DNA of 64,000 bases from Ophiobolus disseminans (GCA_010093685.1 MU006232.1:39017-103016); one strand, 5' to 3'; shown: positions 31,950 to 44,453, numbered from the stretch's first letter. Numbers and translations are program-made. The notes: a model not told the origin generated them from the letters alone.

Positions 31950-33532
31950 ATGGATACAACAAGTCTTCCCCCACTCCTCGCACTCCCATCCGAACTCGTA
32001 CACCATATCCTCGGCCACCTTCCACTATCAGACCTTCTAACAGTAGGTCTTGTCAATCGTGCCATCCGCGAACATTCACTTCAGGACACCCTATGGCAGA
32101 TATTTGTCCAAGAACAGGTTCCAGGAACCGTACCCAAGCCGGCGAAGTTCACGTGGCGTGAGTTGTTCATACAACACCATCCGTTTTGGTTTCTCGCCAA
32201 GAAAAAGATATGGTTTGCAGACAGCCCTCACACGGGGAAGCTGTTAATCGCAAGGTATGATCACAGAATAAATGCCATTGAAGCCTACGCACTGGTGGCA
32301 GAGAGAAGACAGCCTACTTTCCAGACCTGGGAGCACAACCCGGAAGCCATCATCCACACTTTTAGCCCGAGGATACAACTTGACCTCAATGCGCCCATTG
32401 TTCGTCTCGATGTTGTTGCATACGAACGTGCGATCGGCGACGTCGGACACCGTCTACAGAAAGAGATTCCAATGAACGTGTCTTACTCACTATCTCCGTC
32501 TACTGCGCGACTGTACTCGCGCCTTATGCTCGCGCGACCATGGCCTGCCGATATCATCTCAGTCGCAACACCAGTCTGGCCTCCGCTTACATTACCAAGC
32601 GAGGCTCGTACACGCAACGATCCACCTCCTTCAGCATTCAGGCAGCCAGCGCAGAAGCCAGCTACGACCGCCGAGCTGTCAACTTCCACCTTCAGGATAC
32701 GAAAGTGGATGGAGTTTGCATCGAGGCCGCTGGGTGTCAGTATGCGCATTGGAGAGGACATCAGTACTTGGGCCACGCTCCCCGAGGATTGCTATACACC
32801 AACACCGCAAAAGCCCTGGCAGGGCATCTGGTGCGGAGACTACGGTATGTAATGTTCTCTTGCCGCTCTGAACAGTTTCCTGACTTTGCTAGCCGGTCAC
32901 GGGTGTGAGTTTTTGGTAGTGATGCAGCCCGACGATCCCAAGCCATTGCCCGAGCGAGCGGAGATGGCTATGCGCGCTCGTGAACGGAACGGTAGCGTAA
33001 GCAGCGATGGGTCGTGGAGCACGGCACCCACAGATGCGGTGCTTTCGGGAGACGAGGACGAGTACGAAACTGCGGATGACTTGGAAGACAGTGTAGCTAC
33101 GCTCCAGGAGGCGTTTGCAGGAGTGAGTTCTGAGGACCACATGAAGGAGATTGCGGACGACGAAGACGAGCAGATCTATCGTGGCCGTATTGAGGCTGTT
33201 AAGTTGACTGGCGACCCAAACATCCCGCGCGGCGAGTACACCTTCATTGCACCGGACATTGGACCGAATGGTTTGCTGAGAGTCGCGTCTGAGGAGATGT
33301 TCAAAGGGGCGAGAATTGTCAGGAGTGTAGGACACATTGCAGCTCGAGGATTCCGAGATGGCGAGTGCTAACCCCATCCTCCTGTCGAGGTCATTGCTGA
33401 TTTGGCCTAGATACCTACATGAGCTCCCAGCTCATCCTGATCTCGCATGATCGACTAGCGCAATACTGGGAGACTTTCGGGCATGTCTCGTTTTACCAGC
33501 GTGTGAATATTGATGAGTTTACGTCTGTGTGA
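31950..33532 (+). CDS. F-box protein
   Basis: Three exons, 31950-32844, 32893-33360 and 33411-33532, give 494 residues. The N-terminus is an F-box (LPSELVHHILGHLPLSDLL, then LVNRAIREHSLQDTLW). The rest is the long substrate-side region of a fungal F-box family, with WCGDYAGHGCEFLVVMQPD across the first junction and SQLILISHDRLAQYW near the end. F-box proteins link substrates to the SCF ubiquitin ligase through Skp1. Intron 1 is canonical (GTATGT..GCTAG, 48 bp). Intron 2 (50 bp) works only with a GC donor (GCGAGT..CCTAG), which restores FRDDTYMSSQL. A short acidic insert lies around residues 340-400. Confidence 0.85.
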
Positions 33533-33762
33533 CAACATTTGGTCGAGGTGTTTGCAGGTAGGATACTATGGCGTTTATATGAGATGATAGGGGTTGGGCG
33601 CATGGGATTTCTTGGATCATCAATACTCATGTACAGTACAATACGCCATCTCAAAGCGGGTTAGATTGTGAAGCTCTGACACTCCGCATTTCGGCGCGAG
33701 TTACAGCAACACCAAAATTTACCATCGTGAAAGTTCGCCCTCTGCGTCACACAATCAACACA

Positions 33763-34939
33763 ATGGCTGCACGAACGCTAAGAATAGGTACGTGCTGGGG
33801 AGACTCCAATCACATGTACCCTTGATCAGAGACCCAATGTCACTAGAATCAATTGCGTTGTTCAGTCGTGCCGCAATACTGACTACTCAGGCCTCATTCC
33901 CGGCGACGGCATCGGCCGAGAAGTCATCCCGGCCGGGCGCCGGATCCTCGAAGCGCTGCCCTCGTCCTTTGGCCTCAAGTTCGACTTCAGCCACCACGAG
34001 GCCGGCTGGGAGACGTTCCAGAAGACGGGCGTCGCACTCCCCGACAAAACGGTCGATGCGCTCAAGGCAGAATGCGACGGCGCCCTCTTCGGCGCCGTTT
34101 CCTCGCCGACGGTCGCTACCAAAGGCTACTCGAGCCCCATTGTCGCCCTGCGCAAACGCATGAAGCTGTACGCCAACGTGCGCCCGGTCAAGAGCATCCG
34201 GGGCGCAAACCGGCCCGTCGACCTCGTCATTGTGCGCGAAAACACCGAGGACCTGTACGTCAAGGAGGAGAAGACGTACCAGGCTGCCGACGGCTCCAAG
34301 ATCGCAGAGGCAATCAAGCGCATCTCCGAGACGGCTTCGTTCAATATCAGCGAGATGGCCGGCGACATCGCACTCCGGCGGCAGAGAGTCCGGGACGCAG
34401 GCGCGAACAGCATACACAGCCGCCCGCTCGTCACCATCACGCACAAGAGCAACGTGCTCAGCCAGACAGACGGCCTGTTCAGGGAAACGGCGAGACGTGC
34501 GCTGGCACAGAGCAAGTACCAGATGGTGGGCGTCGAGGAGCAGATTGTCGACTCCATGGTCTACAAGCTGTTCCGCCAGCCCGAAGCCTACGACGTCATC
34601 GTTGCGCCCAACTTGTACGGGGACATCCTGTCTGACGGCGCTGCTGCACTCGTCGGATCGCTGGGCCTTGTGCCATCGGCGAACGTGGGCAAGGACTTTG
34701 TGATTGGAGAACCGTGCCACGGCTCGGCGCCCGACATCGAGGGCAAGGGCATTGCGAACCCGATTGCGACGATCCGGTCGACGGCGCTGATGCTGGAGTT
34801 CCAGGGCCAGGAGGAGGCTGCGGCACGCATATACGAGGCCGTGGATGCCAACTTGGAAGAAGGGCGCCTCCTGAGCCCTGATCTGGGTGGTAAGGCGAGC
34901 ACGGCTGAAATCATTGAGGACATCTGCAGGAGGCTATAG
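33763..34939 (+). CDS. LYS12: Homoisocitrate dehydrogenase (lysine biosynthesis)
   Basis: Two exons, 33763-33787 and 33891-34939, split by a 103-bp intron (GTACGT..CTCAG), give 357 residues. Family hallmarks: LIPGDGIGREVIP at the N-terminus, YANVRPVKSIRGANRPVD from Tyr102, VRENTEDLYVKEE, and the metal and NAD region NLYGDILSDGAAALVGSLG with GEPCHGSAPDI. The RPVKSI stretch and the YVKEE end fit homoisocitrate rather than isopropylmalate dehydrogenase. The enzyme oxidatively decarboxylates homoisocitrate to 2-oxoadipate in the fungal alpha-aminoadipate pathway, in mitochondria. The coding sequence is much richer in GC than its neighbours and fully intact. Confidence 0.88.
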
Positions 34940-35062
34940 GGCAGACCTGGATGAAATGGAACTCTGAAGTGTTGCACGTGCTGCTGTGAAATAATATGCG
35001 TGTCCTACTGTCTATCCAACGCCACGCTAATGCCCTCGACCCAACTCCTACCATAGCATGCA

Positions 35063-36155
35063 TTAGTCCAGGTCGTCATTCTCCGTGCCCTCACCCCCAT
35101 GCACTTCCTCGAACTTCTGCTTGGGGTCCTCGGCGCCCTCCTTCTTCGCCTGCTCGGTCGGTATCAGCGAGATGACTATGACGAACAGTTCTTTGCCCGT
35201 GGCTCGGTTCTTCAGCACGTATCTAAGTGAATGCGTTCTGGTTAGCCCAGTAACTTTGAGTCAGCCGCCGCATGTGGCAAAGAGAAAGGGTCAGCCATTA
35301 GCAGGGGCCGTAACGTACCGTAGCGGCTGGCCGTCCCAGCTCCCCATGATACTTATCGCGGGCAGTCCGTACCCGACCTTGAGCGAGAACTCATTGAAGT
35401 CCAGATACGGATTGAAGAAGTCGCACTGGTACTCGCGCCCAGCTTCGAAGGTAAAGTCCTTGCGATGCTGTTCGGCCAGGAAGTGTTTCTGCCGCGCTGC
35501 ACTCGTCACAGGCAAATGCAGCTCCTTGCGTATCGCCTCGCCGTCGCCGTACGCGCCTTCTTCGTACACGGTGGCGTCGCCTTCGCTGCGCTCTGCTACC
35601 TTCTTGTCGGAGGTGTCAGACTTGCCGCCTATCCGCAGCACGTTGATAGAAGATAGCAGCGCGCCATACAGGTATGGCTCGTCGGCCTGAACGTCGCCGT
35701 CGAGACCAGGGTCGATCCACCACTTTACTATTCCAAACGCCTTGTCAAATAGTGGCGGTAGGCGGTCGCGGATCGGGTGGTCGAAGTCGTTGCCAAAGAC
35801 GAGCGCATCGCCCGCGATGTCAGACTTTGGTATGAAAGAAAAGGATATCGAGTAGCGGTCGTAGGGGTGTTGCGGGGTGGAGAAGTAGGGCGATGTCGAG
35901 GGCGAGCCTTTGGGGAGACCTGGGCAAATAGTCAGTACGCTGACATTGTTCATGCGAGAGAGTGCAGTTTCTACCTCTGTAGTCTTTTATGCGCATGTGC
36001 AGCTTAGCATCGACCAGATCCGAGTTGATGTGGACGGGCTTCTCCGTGTTGACGAGCACATCCTGGTGTTCCTTTTCGTTGTACGTGGGGCCTGCGGTAA
36101 CGCGCAGCATGTACTGCTCGTGGTGCGTCACTTCCGGCATTGTGATCGTGTGCAC
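35063..36155 (-). CDS. DUF1769 family protein
   Basis: Three exons: 35975-36155, 35319-35919 and 35063-35222. Introns are 55 bp (GTAGAA..CCCAG) and 96 bp (GTACGT..CTTAG). The product is 313 residues from the ATG at 36155, or 308 from MPEVTHHEQ at 36140. The core (YSISFSFIPKSDIAGDALVF, FGNDFDHPIRDRLPP, IVKWWIDPGLDGD) matches my memory of DUF1769, a fungal family of unknown function. The C-terminus is acidic (EEVHGGEGTENDDLD). No signal peptide or membrane segment. It converges with LYS12, their stop codons being 123 bp apart. Confidence 0.75.
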
Positions 36156-36893
36156 AAGTCCGGTCAGAGGCTATAATAATGTTCAAGTGCTGTCAAGAGA
36201 ATCGAGGACGTGGTTGCGCAGAAATAACGAATGGCGCATGCCACCATCATTTCGACGACAACAATGACGTACAGGTCCAGACCGATCCCGGACAAGGTTC
36301 CAATGCTAGCGCGCCTCTGGGGAACGCGTGGTGCAACCACGTACACACGATTCTTCGCTCGTCATGTCCTTAATGTTTCTTACCTTCTCTCAACCACTCA
36401 AAACAACTTGCAGTTGGTGGCAACTTGAGCGCCTACTTCCCTGTCGGCGATTTTTGTTTCCCTCATGTCCAATCTTGTACCGAAAACTCGTGCTCTGACT
36501 GCTGCTGGTAGAGCCCGCTGAAGTCAATCTTAGGCTGAAGATGTGATATCGCAGAAGTCCCTTCAGATCCATGTAATGCCTGGGTTGTCACTTTGCCTCG
36601 GCCATCTTGCTAGCTTCACCGCTCAGCCTCTTGTGTCCCAATCTGCTGCATGCACACGAGCTAATTTAAGATTGCATTACTCGACCACCTGGGTAAGTGT
36701 GATTGCTGCCAGCAACAAGGAGTCATTGTATAAAGTCACGATCCTGGTGACGCACCACATCATGCCCTCCGACAGCGGTACTGTTTTGCCTTCACCTATG
36801 CTCCGATTCCTAGCTCCCAGCACTCGCGTAGTATAAGAGTATCTTTCACTTTACTTCAATCTCCTTGTCTTTGACTTCTTACAATACCTTGCC
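36156..36893. other. Intergenic; promoter of the dioxygenase relic at its end
   Basis: No gene is supported. A TATA-like TATAAG lies at 36832-36837, about 60 bp before the next ATG, followed by pyrimidine-rich sequence. Confidence 0.5.
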
Positions 36894-38046
36894 ATGGCTT
36901 TCAACTCTGCGCTCCGACTTGGCTTAGCCATTGTGGCTCTCTTCTTCCTCATCACCCAAGTGACAGCTCACCTCGACCTTTCTCGCGACGAGCTCATTGA
37001 TTACTATCGCAACATCAAGCGCGATAATGATGCTTTGAGTCGATGCCTCAAATCACCTATTATGCAAGAGCACAACGCCCGCATACTCGCTCATCAGAAT
37101 GAGACCCTACATAGCCTTCGTAAGGCTCGGGTTTGGACACCTCAGTAGGTTTTCATCAGCTGCTCCAAGCAGTCCTATTACCAACTATCTTTAGACCTAA
37201 AAAAAGCGCAACAACAACGACAGGGACAAGTTGATAGGTGTCAATCATGAGGCAGATCCCGGTCATTCTCGCGACCCACATGATATCTTCGACTTCCGCT
37301 GGAACAACGCTCCGCATCAGTACGCCGGCTGCGTACTCACTCCTGCCTCCATCTACGATCCGTTTTGGAAAGATCGATAGCCGCAACGCGCGGACATCCG
37401 TGCTCTTCAGGGTGGCATACAATTGCGTCTAGCCATGCAAGTGATTGACTACCGCACGTGCATGCCTTTGCACGGCACCCAGGTTGATATCTGGCACTCC
37501 AACGCTGTTGGAGAGTACAGCGATAAGATGGACGGCTTTCTTCAAGGATGGCAGCCTATCTCCTTTCAGGGCACCGTTGACTTCGACACCACCTTCCCTG
37601 GGCATTACGATGGTCGCGCAACCCACATTCACGTCGTCGTACGTGCGGGCAAAGACCATCGTGCCTTCAGCGTTGGCCAGATATACTTCGACTAGAACAT
37701 CCGAGACGTCATCGAGGTAAGGCTTCCACGCATAGGCGGTTCAAGAGTTCCTAACACGTGCAGGAAATCGGTGATTACAAGAAGAACAAATACGCGGAGG
37801 TTACCAACGCCGACGATAAATTCATATGATACAACGCTTCTGGTACCTACGACCCATTCACTCACTGGTCCAAGATCGGCGAGAGTCTTGAAGGTGTGTA
37901 TACTTTGATCCTGGGAGACAAGTATGCTAACTGATTTCCTAGATGACGGCTTACTCGGCTGGATCACGCTTGGTGTTGATACCAGCAACAATGGCATCCA
38001 GCAAAGCCCGCAAAAGCGCAATATCGTTGACTGGCATCTCAAGTAA
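36894..38046 (+). pseudogene. Secreted intradiol ring-cleavage dioxygenase, inactivated by nonsense transitions
   Basis: The N-terminus is intact: signal peptide (LAIVALFFLITQVTA) and a helical region to about 37128. The catalytic domain follows in one frame: YAGCVLTPAS, MQVIDYRTCMPLHGTQVDIW, GEYSD, TTFPGHYDGRATHIHVVV and VGQIYFD, which carry the Tyr and His iron ligands. The stops TAA 37198, TAG 37378, TAG 37693 and TGA 37827 interrupt it. Each is one transition from a plausible Gln or Trp codon. Two introns remain recognisable (GTAAGG..TGCAG near 37720-37763; GTGTGT..CCTAG near 37893-37941). Intact relatives open catechol-type rings, for example lignin-derived or plant defence phenolics, outside the cell. 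Confidence 0.8.
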
Positions 38047-38875
38047 AGCTCGGGTATGCATTGGTGGGCCTGTCACATGGTCCTGCATGATGGTGTCTCG
38101 GGAGATAGAATTCATGTATTATGCCGGTGCCAGCATACACATGGTAGAACAGGTTATGGGATTATAATCCCTGATGCTTTTGTTGAGACACTTACCTTTT
38201 CCGGTAATCAAGACTCGATATTACTGCTCACCCTATCCTCCTCTTGCTCGTTGCCCAAAGTGATACAGATTCCACGTTCCTGCCCATTTCATACCATAGC
38301 TTCGTCTTTTCTCACTCTCGCTAATGGCATTTAAATACATTCTTGCATTACGAGGGGTATAAGTGCTGCTGCTCGTACCTCAAGATTCATGGACGCTTTT
38401 AACAGCATGTTTCAAGACCTGGGCACGAGATTGGAGAGTGCAGGCCCAATCATATGATCTCTGTCTCGAACGTAACAATTGTCCCTAGCAGATTTATCAC
38501 AATAATACTATGTATCGCGACATACGTGGTCACCAAGATGCGAGGGGAAGGATTCATGGAATGCAAGTGTGCCAAAAGAGTGCGCTTTTTTTTATTGCTG
38601 TGGGGAGGCAGAAGAAAGCCTTGTAAGATCATGGAAATATGATGTTCATGGCTTGCGGGAAAGTTGCTTGGATTTCAGTTGTCTCGTTTAGCCCTACTCG
38701 TTATTCGGCTACGCATGACGTCACAAAGAATTCATCTATGTGTTGTCAGCGAAGGCTACTTCTTGCCCCTCACACCATCACACACCAAAACGCATTTGTT
38801 TAATTACGCAGCAGACAATTACCGTGCGTCTCTAATGTACTCGTGCGTGTCAGATTGCTAACGCTAGGGAAGGCC
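38047..38875. other. Intergenic, nothing supported
   Basis: Short open frames only, without recognisable features. Confidence 0.5.
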
Positions 38876-39088
38876 ATGGCATGGTTTGAACCTGTTCCAC
38901 CCCATGTCGTACGACGTGTCGATATGTTAATCTTTCTGGGATGGATCATGGCTATACTTTTGCTTGCTATAGCCGTGCTCCTGTACTTGGTACTCACATT
39001 TGGTTATCGTGTTTGGCAGGAGAGGGGCGTAATTGTAAGGGACAGAAGTTGTACCTGTGGTGGAAGAAAGGATAGGAAAGAGCAATAG
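38876..39088 (+). CDS. Small single-span membrane protein (putative)
   Basis: A 70-residue frame starting MAWFEPVPPHVVRR has one strong hydrophobic span (MLIFLGWIMAILLLAIAVLL). It ends in a basic, Cys-containing tail (SCTCGGRKDRKEQ). The frame is open 11 codons further upstream. Topology suggests a short outside end and a basic cytosolic tail. No family is recognised, and a spurious frame is possible. Confidence 0.4.
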   Translation: MAWFEPVPPHVVRRVDMLIFLGWIMAILLLAIAVLLYLVLTFGYRVWQERGVIVRDRSCTCGGRKDRKEQ

Positions 39089-39803
39089 GATGGATAGAAA
39101 TTGATCAACTAATTGATTTGATTTTCGGGCAATGCTGAGCTTGGTTCGCTTGTTCCCTCTTTGTAGTTGGCTTTGGTTGCTCTAAAGTTCAGGTTGTGCA
39201 GCGGTGCTTCGACTGTGAGAATCGCAGTAGCTGATAAAGCACTACCTTTTCGCAGATACTCAACTTTAATTACGCTTTGTTTGAAACAAACCAGGGAGAC
39301 TTCATGCGACTGGTGAACATCATGATCCCATTGAGTGTCATCTTGTCTTCCTCGCGAAGATCAAAGACCGCGTCGACAGGCTTTTCAGAGTCATAAGGTA
39401 TGATTCATCAAATTCATTGAATCGACTTCTGCTAATGTTATATATAGGCTAGAAGGTTTTCTTCTGACCAAAACGATATGGATGAGTCCAAACAGAAGAT
39501 GTTTGTGCTCAGGTGTTGTTTCAAGCGCGGCCCACTTGCAGGTGGCAAACACGCGATGGTGCGCCGCAATTGCCCAATCAAATCTTGACATAGCGCCACG
39601 CTAGGCTCACCGCTCGCACGTTCTCCTTTCCGCTTGACATGTCTCTCCACCACCATTCCTGAACGCGTGCTTTCTTCGTTCATACTGCATCACGCTGCTC
39701 TCCTACTGTCGGTAGATATTTCTTTCGTTGCTTTAAGAGTCTGCGAAACATCTTGCCCTAGTTGGAGTCTCGGTACATGCGTGCCTAATTTTATTGAGAT
39801 CCG
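39089..39803. other. Intergenic
   Basis: No gene is supported; it contains the promoter of the desaturase gene. Confidence 0.5.
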
Positions 39804-41273
39804 ATGGGCAAACTCTCCTTTCCGTTCGATGCAGAACTTACAGGTCCGGATCGATTGGTATTGAGTGTACTCCAGAAACAGTATGAAGCATATGATGTCA
39901 CAGTGGATACGAAAGCCGAGGAGGCCGCGGAAGAATCCGACGACTCAGCAACAAAACTTTCGGAGTTTGTAGCGCCGTCACCAGAAGGTAATGCATACTG
40001 ATTTACTTAAAATACTCCGGCAACCGGCAGCACGTTGTGTGCTAACTTCAAATAGACCTTCAAGATCAAGAACAGCAAGCAATTACGTACTTGAAGAACC
40101 TAAACAACCCCAAGTCCGAGAGCTTCGAACCGACAGTGTTCAGCGCCAAGGATCTTCCAGATATCAAGGATGGATTCTTTCGTCAATCAATTGTCGAGCC
40201 TTACACGAAGTGGGCGCGTACAGTCGTTCGGCATGAGACCGACGTTGTGATGGTCACTCACCTTCTTCTCTACACATGCACAACTCTGCCGTCGGCCATC
40301 TACATGTTTTACAACTTCCACTGGTGGCACGCCATTATCCATGGGGTTCTGCAGGGTTGGTACGCAGGTGCATACACGCTCCTCAGACACCAGCATATCC
40401 ACGCGCGTGGTGTGTTGAGCAAGAAATACGCCCTCGTTGACGAACTGTTTCCGTATGTTCTGGACCCGCTGATGGGGCATACGTGGAACTCGTACTTCTA
40501 CCACCACGTTAAGCATCATCACGTTGAGGGCAACGGTCCGAATGACCTTTCCTCCACGGTTCGCTATCAACGAGACGATGTATGGGACTTTCTGCAATAC
40601 GTAGGACGTTTCTACCTCCTGATTTGGTTCGATCTGCCACGTTACTTTCTCCGGACGCGAAAGCCTGTGCTCGCAATGAAAGCTGCTGGATGCGAGCTAG
40701 GCAACTATGCCTTTTTGTACTTCTCGTTTGCATATGTAAACAAGAGCGCGACCTTCTTCGTGTTTCTTGTGCCGCTCGCCCTGATGCGCCTAGCGCTCAT
40801 GACGGGCAACTGGGGCCAACATGCACTGGTGGACGAGCTCGAGCCGGACTCGGACTTCAGATCCAGCATCACGCTTATTGATGTGCCAGTAAGATTGCGT
40901 TCCTCCAATGCTATAGAGGGATCCTACTAACAGCTTACAGAGCAATCGCTATTGCTACAATGATGGCTATCACACCTCTCACCATCTCAACCCACTTCGC
41001 CATTGGCGCGACCATCCAGTGGCGTTTCTATCGCAGAAGAAGCAATACTCCGATGAACATGCCCTCGTATTTTACAACATTGACTACATGATGATCACCA
41101 TCAATCTGCTGAAGAAGAACTACGATCATGTCGCTCGCTGCTTGGTGCCCATGGGCGAGCAGATGAAGATGACCCATGAAGAGCGAGTAGCCATGTTGAA
41201 GCGCAAGACCAGGAAGTTCAGCGAGGAAGAGATTGCGGAGAAGTGGGGAAAGCAGTACGCTAAACTTAAGTAG
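39804..41273 (+). CDS. Fatty-acid-desaturase-family membrane enzyme
   Basis: Three exons, 39804-39987, 40056-40888 and 40941-41273 (introns 68 and 52 bp, both canonical), give 449 residues. The three histidine boxes that bind the di-iron centre are present: HQHIH (173-177), HHVKHHH (211-217) and HTSHH (350-354). The third is created by splicing exon 2 to exon 3. Hydrophobic spans surround them (MVTHLLLYTCTTLPSAIYMF, FLYFSFAYV, FFVFLVPLALM). The first 90 residues are hydrophilic and Glu-rich. Such enzymes desaturate or hydroxylate lipids in the ER membrane. The substrate cannot be told, and the subgroup is not one of the classic delta-9 or delta-12 enzymes. Confidence 0.85.
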
Positions 41274-41534
41274 GACACTGGACATAGGTAGTCTTGCAAG
41301 ATTACATAGAAATCATTGGCAGGCTCGCTATACCGACATCCACAAGTGCAAAAGTGATTGCAGTGTAGGAAGAAAGCGTCATTGGTACTGGCGGCTGGAG
41401 TTCTTTCCTCCAGTGCGCGGGTTGGCCCCGAAGCTCTTTCTATTTGTAATGCGGAAGCGTCCCACCAACACTCGACCTCCGACATTCATACAACTTCGTG
41501 CTAACAGCCCTATCATCACTAACACAGGTTAGCA

Positions 41535-44342
41535 ATGTCATCAGTCTCTCAATCGAAACTTGACCAGAGTCTATTCATCGCCACTACAAACACCGTCCAT
41601 TATCACGCGCAGTCCATCGACAAGACTTTATTCCGATGCGACAACACCAACGGCATCGTCAATGTTCGAGCGTCCAAGGATAATAGCAGTCTTTTCGCGG
41701 TTGCAGACTGCCAGGTGGTTGTTCTGTATGATCCTTCCCGCAGCAAGGACAAGAAGTACCGACTGAAGAACGGACATGTAAGACACCGACTGCATGTGTG
41801 GAACTCCTGCTAACGCCTCATTTAGGGCGAACCGCGTCTTCTCCTCTTCTCGCCCGACTCACGCATCTTGTACTTTACAACAACGTTGAGCCACTCAGTC
41901 CAGGCGTACTCGATTCCGACTGCAGAACTGCTGCCGTCGCAACAACCGCATCCATCATCACCAAACGTCATCACAATTTCGAAAAATGGCAGCGTCCTGC
42001 TTTCCGCTTCGCCTTCACCGCCTACAGTATACTTGCAAGACACACGTTGGAGTGGCAGCGCGCCGGTGAACTTTCAACCTACGGACGCCCAGACACCCAT
42101 CAGTTGTGCTGCGTTCCAGGCGTATGACGATACGTTGCAACCATCTTATACTGCCTTTCTACTCGGTTTCCAGGACGGCAAGATGGTCATGTATCGACTG
42201 TTCTTTCCTTCGCCGTCGAAGCGTCACAAAAGCTCGCAATCGCAGCACATGCAAAATTTCCAGCTACAGCCAGTCAGGGTCGGGGGTATAAAAAAGCTGC
42301 ATAAGCCGGCTATGGGAGGCATTCTGGCTGCAGAGTTCATACCAGGCTACAAGGCGCGGATCATAAGCATTGGACATGATGGTCGATGTCGGCTCGTTGA
42401 CTTTGAGGGCGGAGGTAAAGTCCTAAGGACATAGTATGTCTCAGGCCCCGCAACGTGCTTGTCAGTCACGACCAACTATAATGTCGTGTCCAGAGGTAGG
42501 AAGGATGGCGCAGTGATTTTGGGAGGGGATGGCACAAGGGAGGATGAACAGGCATATGAAGCATTGCAGACCTTCATTGCAATTGGGACACATGCCGGGA
42601 AAGTGCTGGTCTTCAATGTATTGGGGCTATTGCTACACGAGGTTGTTTTGAAGAGCCCAGTCATAGCCGTGGAATGGGTGGGCGACATGTCTGCACCTTC
42701 GAATCTGCCGAATCGCGCCTCATCCAGACCCCGACCAGTCGTAGACGTGCTGATGGAAGATATTGAGGACCTGTCGGACGAAGAAATGGGAACCGTCAAG
42801 AAGACCATTGTGCCACATGAGCATGCGGGAGTACGAAGGCGCATCTCGGCTGGACCAGACCTATTGTCCGGATACGGTCCCAAGCGCAATCTTGCTCCTC
42901 TACCGTCTCGAAATTCCACCGACGTATCACATGGCTCGCCATGGCCAGTTGAACGAACCCGCGAGCAGCCTCAAAGACAGCCGGCTCGTCCGCGTATTGC
43001 CACAGCAACCTTTAGACCACCCACAGCATCTACGAAAACGTCAGTCGAGAAAATTCATGAATACCAGGTACCTACCCAAATATCCACTGTCCAGCCGCGA
43101 AGCCCTGGCCATTTCCCTACCGCATCTCAAAGATCATCCTCAATCTCGTCACAACGGTCAAGAACCTCGGATCAAGAATTCTTCACAGCCTCTTCAAGAC
43201 GAGACGGAACCGAAGCATCACTTCAGCTCACAAATTCCCCAGCGTCCAATATAGTCACAAAAGCGCCATTACCCCAGGTCGAGCTAGCAAAATTGCCATC
43301 TCTGATCTCCGTACGCAGTCTGAGCGGTCTCTCCGCTCTTTCAGCAACACGATTGGTGAAGAACGCATTTACAAGCGACCGGGAAGGTGGTGGTTCCCGG
43401 CTAGGCCGCAGAGCCAGTTCCGCACTGAAGACTCCACATCGTCGAGTCACTGTGGAAGAAACAGGGACTCCGCAGTCTATCAACACGCCCGCAACTCCAC
43501 AGTCTCAAACGTCGAACCACATGCGACACGACACTCCCGTGAGCAGCCAGAGCGGAGATAGTCCCTGGCAGCGTCATGGAAGTGTTGCACAGAAAGGCCT
43601 GCAGCGTGAAGATACGGTTGAGGCTACGGATACTAAGTCGATTTTGAGCTATCCCAATTCGAAATCGACATCGACCCCACTCAATGGTAGTAGACCGCCG
43701 CCCATTCACCAACGCCTGGCAAGCCTTGTACCGAGTCATTCTCAGCACCAAGCTACTATCGAGGAGACGGATACTCTATCGTCCATGAATACGCCGACCA
43801 GCTTATATTCAGCACTACGATCGAACACGAGCAACGCTTCTTTGCCCAGCGCGGTACATAAACCCGCATCGGAACGCACTTCCTACGCTTTGCCCAATCC
43901 TTCCCAGCGCCGCAATATCGTGGACAGGTCTGAGACGCCGCCTTGGCTCGGCTTCCCGCGTTCGATTTCCTCGCCTGCGTCTCGCCATCCCATCTCGAAG
44001 GCGTCGGCTGAGGCAGGGCAGCGCGTTGAAGCAGACGACACGCTGTCTGATTTTGGCTCGCCGACGAGTTTGTACTCGAGGCCCACGTCGCGGATGTTGC
44101 GCGGCGCTGGTGCCGGCGAGAGGGACATGGCTGCACGGGAAGGAAAGAGAGAGTTTAGTTATGATGGCGGAGGGCAGGACGTGCGTGAGGGCGCGGGATA
44201 CAGGCGATCAGGTACTACTTGCATGGACGACGAAGCGCGAAAATTGCGCAACGAGCACGATCTGCTGAGGCAGGAGATGGACGCGCTGAAAGACGAGTTC
44301 CGGGCGTTGAAGAATGCGCTGCTAGGGCCTGGGAGGCGATGA
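41535..44342 (+). CDS. WD-repeat protein with C-terminal coiled coil (NEDD1-like?), in-frame TAG
   Basis: Exons 41535-41777 and 41826-44342, with a 48-bp intron (GTAAGA..TTTAG), would give 919 codons. The first 330 residues look like a degenerate beta-propeller (RLLLFSPDSRILYFTTT, IISIGHDGRCRLVDFEGGG, TFIAIGTHAGKVLVFNVLG). The middle is long, Ser/Pro-rich and disordered, with repeated ETxTxxSxNTPTSLYS-like elements. The C-terminus is a short coiled coil (ARKLRNEHDLLRQEMDALKD). This layout resembles NEDD1/GCP-WD, the gamma-tubulin recruiting factor; that is tentative. TAG at 42432-42434 (codon 284) interrupts the propeller where a Trp would fit (VLRT-stop-YVSGPATCLSV). A 30-bp GT..AG stretch (42416-42445) could remove it but is too short for a normal intron. 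Confidence 0.7.
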
Positions 44343-44453
44343 TGCCGTGCGTGGATTGTTTTTTTTTTCCCTTTTATCCTTTTCGTCGACACCTCATATA
44401 GCTCTCCTTTGCAAAACTAATACCAACCAACACCATAACTCTCCACATTCCCA

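Noticed and set aside
42416..42445. A 30-bp intron removing the TAG in the WD-repeat gene
   Set aside because: GT and AG ends exist, but 30 bp is well below the 46-bp minimum of other introns here; kept only as an alternative.
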